Below, one piece after another: positions 7,050 through 9,478 of a DNA stretch of 9,478 nucleotides (position 1 is the first letter of the stretch; every line of letters starts with the position of its first letter). The notes beneath the pieces were generated by a model. That model was not told the DNA's origin. It saw nothing but the letters and a program-made list of their open reading frames with translations, and made no database searches. The stretch is from an uncultured Alistipes sp. (lineage in GTDB: Bacteria > Bacteroidota > Bacteroidia > Bacteroidales > Rikenellaceae), in assembly GCA_958449275.1 (NCBI GenBank), contig CAUDHE010000087.1, positions 1 through 9,478 on the forward strand, in the 5' to 3' direction. A program made the position numbers and the translations under genes.

Positions 7050-8114
7050 TCAAAAAGTCGTGGGAGTATCGCCCACATGCACCTTACCCTCGATATCGCT
7101 TTTAAGAGTCCCCAAGAAATCGTCGTCGGATCCCTCCATGAACTCCACCTTCACAGGCTGGAAGTAGAGCTTTTCGCGCACCGAGTCGGGAACGCGACGG
7201 CTGCGGCGCAGCTTCACGGCATCCTTCTCGGTGGTAAGCAGACGGGCCGAAGGATATTTTTCGAGCAACTCGACCATGCGTTTTATATCGGCCACCGAAT
7301 AGACGTGATGGTCGGCGAAACTGAGCGAATCCATCACTTTGTAACGCTCGCGCGCACTCGCCACGAACACCTTGGGATTGCCTATGCCCGACATGGCGAT
7401 CACCTCGTCGCCCGCGCGGAGCCGCTCCGTCGCCGAAGCCGTGACGGGCAAGGCCTCGGTAGGAATCATACGGGTGAAATATACCTTTTGATAAGCCACT
7501 TTCTGCAACTCCTTGCGCCACAAACGCTGCTCGAGCGGCGACATGGCTTCGGAACACTTGGTCACAATGAAATAATGCGCACGATAAAGCGAATCGACTC
7601 TGTCGCGCAACGTTCCGCACGGCAGGAAGTCGTCTTTGTAGAACGGACGGGTATAATCCATCACCACCACGTTTATGCGCGCATCGACATAACGGTGCTG
7701 GAATCCGTCGTCCATGATTATGAGATTCACCTCGGGATGCTCCTTCTCGATGCGGCGTATGGCCTCGACGCGTTTCTCGCACACCACGACCAAAGCATCG
7801 GGAAACTTCAATTTTATCTGCAAAGGCTCGTCGCCCACGTCGCGGTACGACGAACCGCACCGCACCTCAATATATCCCTTCGTCCGACGGCCGTAGCCGC
7901 GCGACAGCAGAGCCACGTTGTAGTGAGGCATCATGTAGCGCATTATCATTTCGGCCGTGGGAGTCTTGCCGGTTCCGCCGACCGAAATGTTACCCACGCA
8001 TATCACGGGAACGGCGAACCTCTCGCTCTTGAGCAGCCCGCAATCGAACATCCAGTGACGGATGCCGATAACCAACCTGTATGGATAAGACAACAATTTC
8101 AGCAGAAACCTCAT
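7050..8114 (-). CDS. lpxK: Tetraacyldisaccharide 4'-kinase (lipid A biosynthesis)
   Basis: LpxK phosphorylates the 4'-position of the tetraacyldisaccharide-1-phosphate at the cytoplasmic face of the inner membrane, forming lipid IVA. The 354-residue product has the expected layout: an N-terminal hydrophobic/amphipathic segment (1-22) for membrane association, the P-loop VGNISVGGTGKTP (40-52, Lys50), SRGYGRR (71-77), the DVGDEP loop (92-97), LIIMDDGFQHR (131-141) with acidic residues Asp135/Asp136, DFLPCGTLR (162-170) and, in the C-terminal half, the ADHHVYS motif (267-273) that carries the conserved histidine. MSGIGNPKVF (241-250) and LLTTEKDAVKL in the last third are also typical. Length is within the usual family range. 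ATG 8114 places the amphipathic helix at the N-terminus and sits about 29 nt from a predicted transcription start. It is the first gene of the minus-strand block and diverges from the M23 peptidase gene. Confidence 0.97.
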   Translation of the reverse strand: MRFLLKLLSYPYRLVIGIRHWMFDCGLLKSERFAVPVICVGNISVGGTGKTPTAEMIMRYMMPHYNVALLSRGYGRRTKGYIEVRCGSSYRDVGDEPLQIKLKFPDALVVVCEKRVEAIRRIEKEHPEVNLIIMDDGFQHRYVDARINVVVMDYTRPFYKDDFLPCGTLRDRVDSLYRAHYFIVTKCSEAMSPLEQRLWRKELQKVAYQKVYFTRMIPTEALPVTASATERLRAGDEVIAMSGIGNPKVFVASARERYKVMDSLSFADHHVYSVADIKRMVELLEKYPSARLLTTEKDAVKLRRSRRVPDSVREKLYFQPVKVEFMEGSDDDFLGTLKSDIEGKVHVGDTPTTF

Positions 8115-8149
8115 AACCGAACGGAAACGAATCCGCGTTTACAATTTTT

Positions 8150-8180
8150 CAAAGGTAACCAATTATTTGCTATTAACCAA
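8150..8180 (-). promoter_or_regulatory. Predicted Bacteroidetes-type promoter of lpxK
   Basis: On the minus strand TTG (8180-8178) is followed after 20 nt by TACCTTTG (8157-8150), an exact TAnnTTTG -7 element at correct spacing. Transcription would start near 8143 and give a leader of about 30 nt to the ATG at 8114. It probably also drives ssb. Confidence 0.7.
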
Positions 8181-8252
8181 CGCGAAAGCGATTTTTTTAC
8201 TTTTTTTACAATCATTCGACCTTTCGCATCCCCGCAATACGTGATTTTTTTG

Positions 8253-8260
8253 TAATTTTG
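8253..8260 (+). promoter_or_regulatory. Predicted -7 element of the M23 peptidase gene
   Basis: TAATTTTG (8253-8260) matches TAnnTTTG exactly and lies in an AT-rich stretch, giving a leader of about 75-80 nt to the ATG at 8345. No convincing TTTG or TTG stands at the -33 position, so only the -7 half is supported. The intergenic region between this and the lpxK promoter also contains a 9-bp tandem duplication, TTTTTTTAC at 8192-8200 and 8201-8209; nothing else is recognised in 8115-8344. Confidence 0.5.
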
Positions 8261-8344
8261 TACGGAACTTTCGCGCTTCCGCGAACAATCGAATCATCGG
8301 GAAACCCCGCGCGTGATTCCCGCAACGATAACATCGAAAAAACT

Positions 8345-9478
8345 ATGACCGCACACACAAAAATAATCGTCGTTTCGCTGTTGCTTTCGCTCGTCGCATG
8401 CCGCACCGAAAATGCCCGCACGGCAGACGAAGAGACGGCCGAAGAGCCGCAGCATACGTTGATCTACGGCATCGTGGCCGACAATTACCGTACCGAACGG
8501 GGCGAAGTGGGCAACGGAGAGACGCTCGGCAAGATACTCGACCGTTACGGAATATCGGCCGTCACGATCGACAAGCTCGACAAAGCGGCCGCCGACATAT
8601 TCCCGCTGCGCAAGATACGCGCGGGACGACCGTTCACGGCTTTCCTGTCGACCGATTCGCTCTCGGCCGGACGACTCGACTGGCTGGTTTACGAAAAGGA
8701 TGTCACCGACTACGTGGTATTCGGATTCGCCAACGACTCGATCAGTGTCTCGACGGGACAAAAGGATGTCACCATACGTCGCCGCCGCAGTTCGTCGACG
8801 ATAGAATCGTCGCTGTGGGGAGCTATCATGCGCGACAGTCTGCCCAACGCTTTGGCCGCCGAGATGGAGGACATATACCAATGGACCATCGATTTCTTCG
8901 GTCTTCAGAAGGGAGACTCGTTCACCGTGATCTACGACGAGAAGCTGATCGACTCCACCTTGGTGGGCATAGGCCGCGTATGGGGTGCGAAATTCACCCA
9001 CGCCGACAAAGACATCTACGCCATACCGTTCAAACAGAACGACAAAATTCAATACTGGGAATACGGCGGAGCGTCGCTGCGCAAACAGATGCTCAAGGCG
9101 CCGCTCAAGTTCACGCGTATAAGTTCGCGCTTCTCGAACGCCCGCCTGCACCCCATCTACCGCGTTTATCGCCCGCACCACGGCGTCGATTACGCCGCAC
9201 CGAAAGGAACCCCCGTACACGCAGTGGCCGACGGAGTGGTGATCTTCAAAGGCTGGGGCGGCGGAGGCGGCAACACGCTGAAGATAAAGCATGCGGGCAA
9301 TCTGGTGACGGGTTATCTGCATCTGAGCGGTTACGCCAAAGGAATCGCCAACGGCACACGCGTGTCGCAAGGGCAGTTGATAGGATACGTAGGCAGCACC
9401 GGTGCATCGACCGGACCTCATCTCGACTACCGAATATGGAAAAACGGTACGCCCATCGACCCGCTGAAGGTGCCGCAG
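8345..9478 (+). CDS. M23 family (LytM/MepM-like) peptidoglycan peptidase, predicted lipoprotein, 3' end cut by window
   Basis: An open frame of 378 codons runs from ATG 8345 to the window end without a stop. The N-terminus is a lipoprotein signal: hydrophobic 7-18 and lipobox LVAC with Cys19, then an acidic, low-complexity stretch (28-35). Next comes a LysM/OapA-like segment (GNGETLGKILDRYGIS, 56-71, through IRAGRPFTAFL, 91-101), a middle domain (about 110-250; SSLWGAIMRDSLPNAL and GLQKGDSFTVIYDE resemble MepM-type proteins), and the M23 metallopeptidase domain from about 258. Zinc/catalytic positions: His278-x3-Asp282, His326 in GYLHLSGY, and His359-Leu-Asp361 where most M23 enzymes have His-x-His. 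Family members cleave peptide cross-links of peptidoglycan to allow wall growth or daughter-cell separation; here the protein would face the periplasm, lipid-anchored. The product is nearly complete, since KNGTPIDPL is close to the usual M23 end. It diverges from lpxK. Confidence 0.9.
   Translation, partial: MTAHTKIIVVSLLLSLVACRTENARTADEETAEEPQHTLIYGIVADNYRTERGEVGNGETLGKILDRYGISAVTIDKLDKAAADIFPLRKIRAGRPFTAFLSTDSLSAGRLDWLVYEKDVTDYVVFGFANDSISVSTGQKDVTIRRRRSSSTIESSLWGAIMRDSLPNALAAEMEDIYQWTIDFFGLQKGDSFTVIYDEKLIDSTLVGIGRVWGAKFTHADKDIYAIPFKQNDKIQYWEYGGASLRKQMLKAPLKFTRISSRFSNARLHPIYRVYRPHHGVDYAAPKGTPVHAVADGVVIFKGWGGGGGNTLKIKHAGNLVTGYLHLSGYAKGIANGTRVSQGQLIGYVGSTGASTGPHLDYRIWKNGTPIDPLKVPQ

Noticed and set aside
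8181..8198. CGC-GAAA-GCG followed by a T-run, resembling a terminator in the lpxK/M23 spacer
   Set aside because: The stem has only three pairs and lies in a divergent promoter region where no plus-strand transcript should end; the T-run is part of the AT-rich promoter sequence.
7077..8255. 392-codon plus-strand frame opposite lpxK
   Set aside because: Antisense shadow of lpxK; His-rich, no motif, and it would cover the lpxK promoter region.
8294..9421. 375-codon minus-strand frame at the window end
   Set aside because: Antisense to the M23 lipoprotein frame, which has a signal peptide and clear catalytic motifs; the minus frame shows no domain.

Overview
The window looks like a chromosomal housekeeping segment from a member of the Bacteroidota, most plausibly a GC-rich Bacteroidales such as an Alistipes/Rikenellaceae-type organism. 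The reasons are promoter elements of the Bacteroidetes form (TTTG or TTG, about 19-20 nt, then TAnnTTTG) upstream of secA and lpxK, weak Shine-Dalgarno signals, a lipid A gene (lpxK) indicating a Gram-negative envelope, a SecA of about 1,100 residues with the insertions usual in this phylum, and a DUF2851 protein, a family I know mainly from Bacteroidetes. The genus is inferred from composition and gene style only.

Layout: positions 1-135 hold the C-terminal end of a MIP18/SufT-type (DUF59) iron-sulfur assembly factor, followed on the same strand by a short-form DUF2851 protein (177-1133). A 263-nt spacer with small stem-loops ends in a well-formed promoter for secA (1397-4690). After secA come a strong 13-pair hairpin, a very GC-rich stretch with a run of nine G, and a second hairpin leading into a dCMP/cytidine-type deaminase gene (4910-5347). 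That gene converges, 25 nt apart, on a minus-strand block that reads lpxK (8114-7050), ssb (7023-6517), then a family 2 glycosyltransferase (6281-5373). lpxK and ssb are 26 nt apart and probably share a transcript; the glycosyltransferase follows a 235-nt gap and may have its own promoter. From the 230-nt divergent region upstream of lpxK, a plus-strand M23 (LytM/MepM-like) peptidoglycan peptidase lipoprotein starts at 8345 and runs off the window end.

Functionally this is core biology: protein export (SecA), nucleotide metabolism (deaminase), DNA replication and repair (SSB), and envelope building (LpxK, the glycosyltransferase, the M23 lipoprotein). I see no mobile element, CRISPR array, tRNA/rRNA gene, toxin-antitoxin pair or defence system, and no convincing undescribed system. 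The points most worth a second look are the DUF2851 protein lacking the family's N-terminal half, the His-to-Asp change at a predicted zinc ligand in the M23 peptidase, and the GC-rich element with a G9 tract between secA and the deaminase gene.
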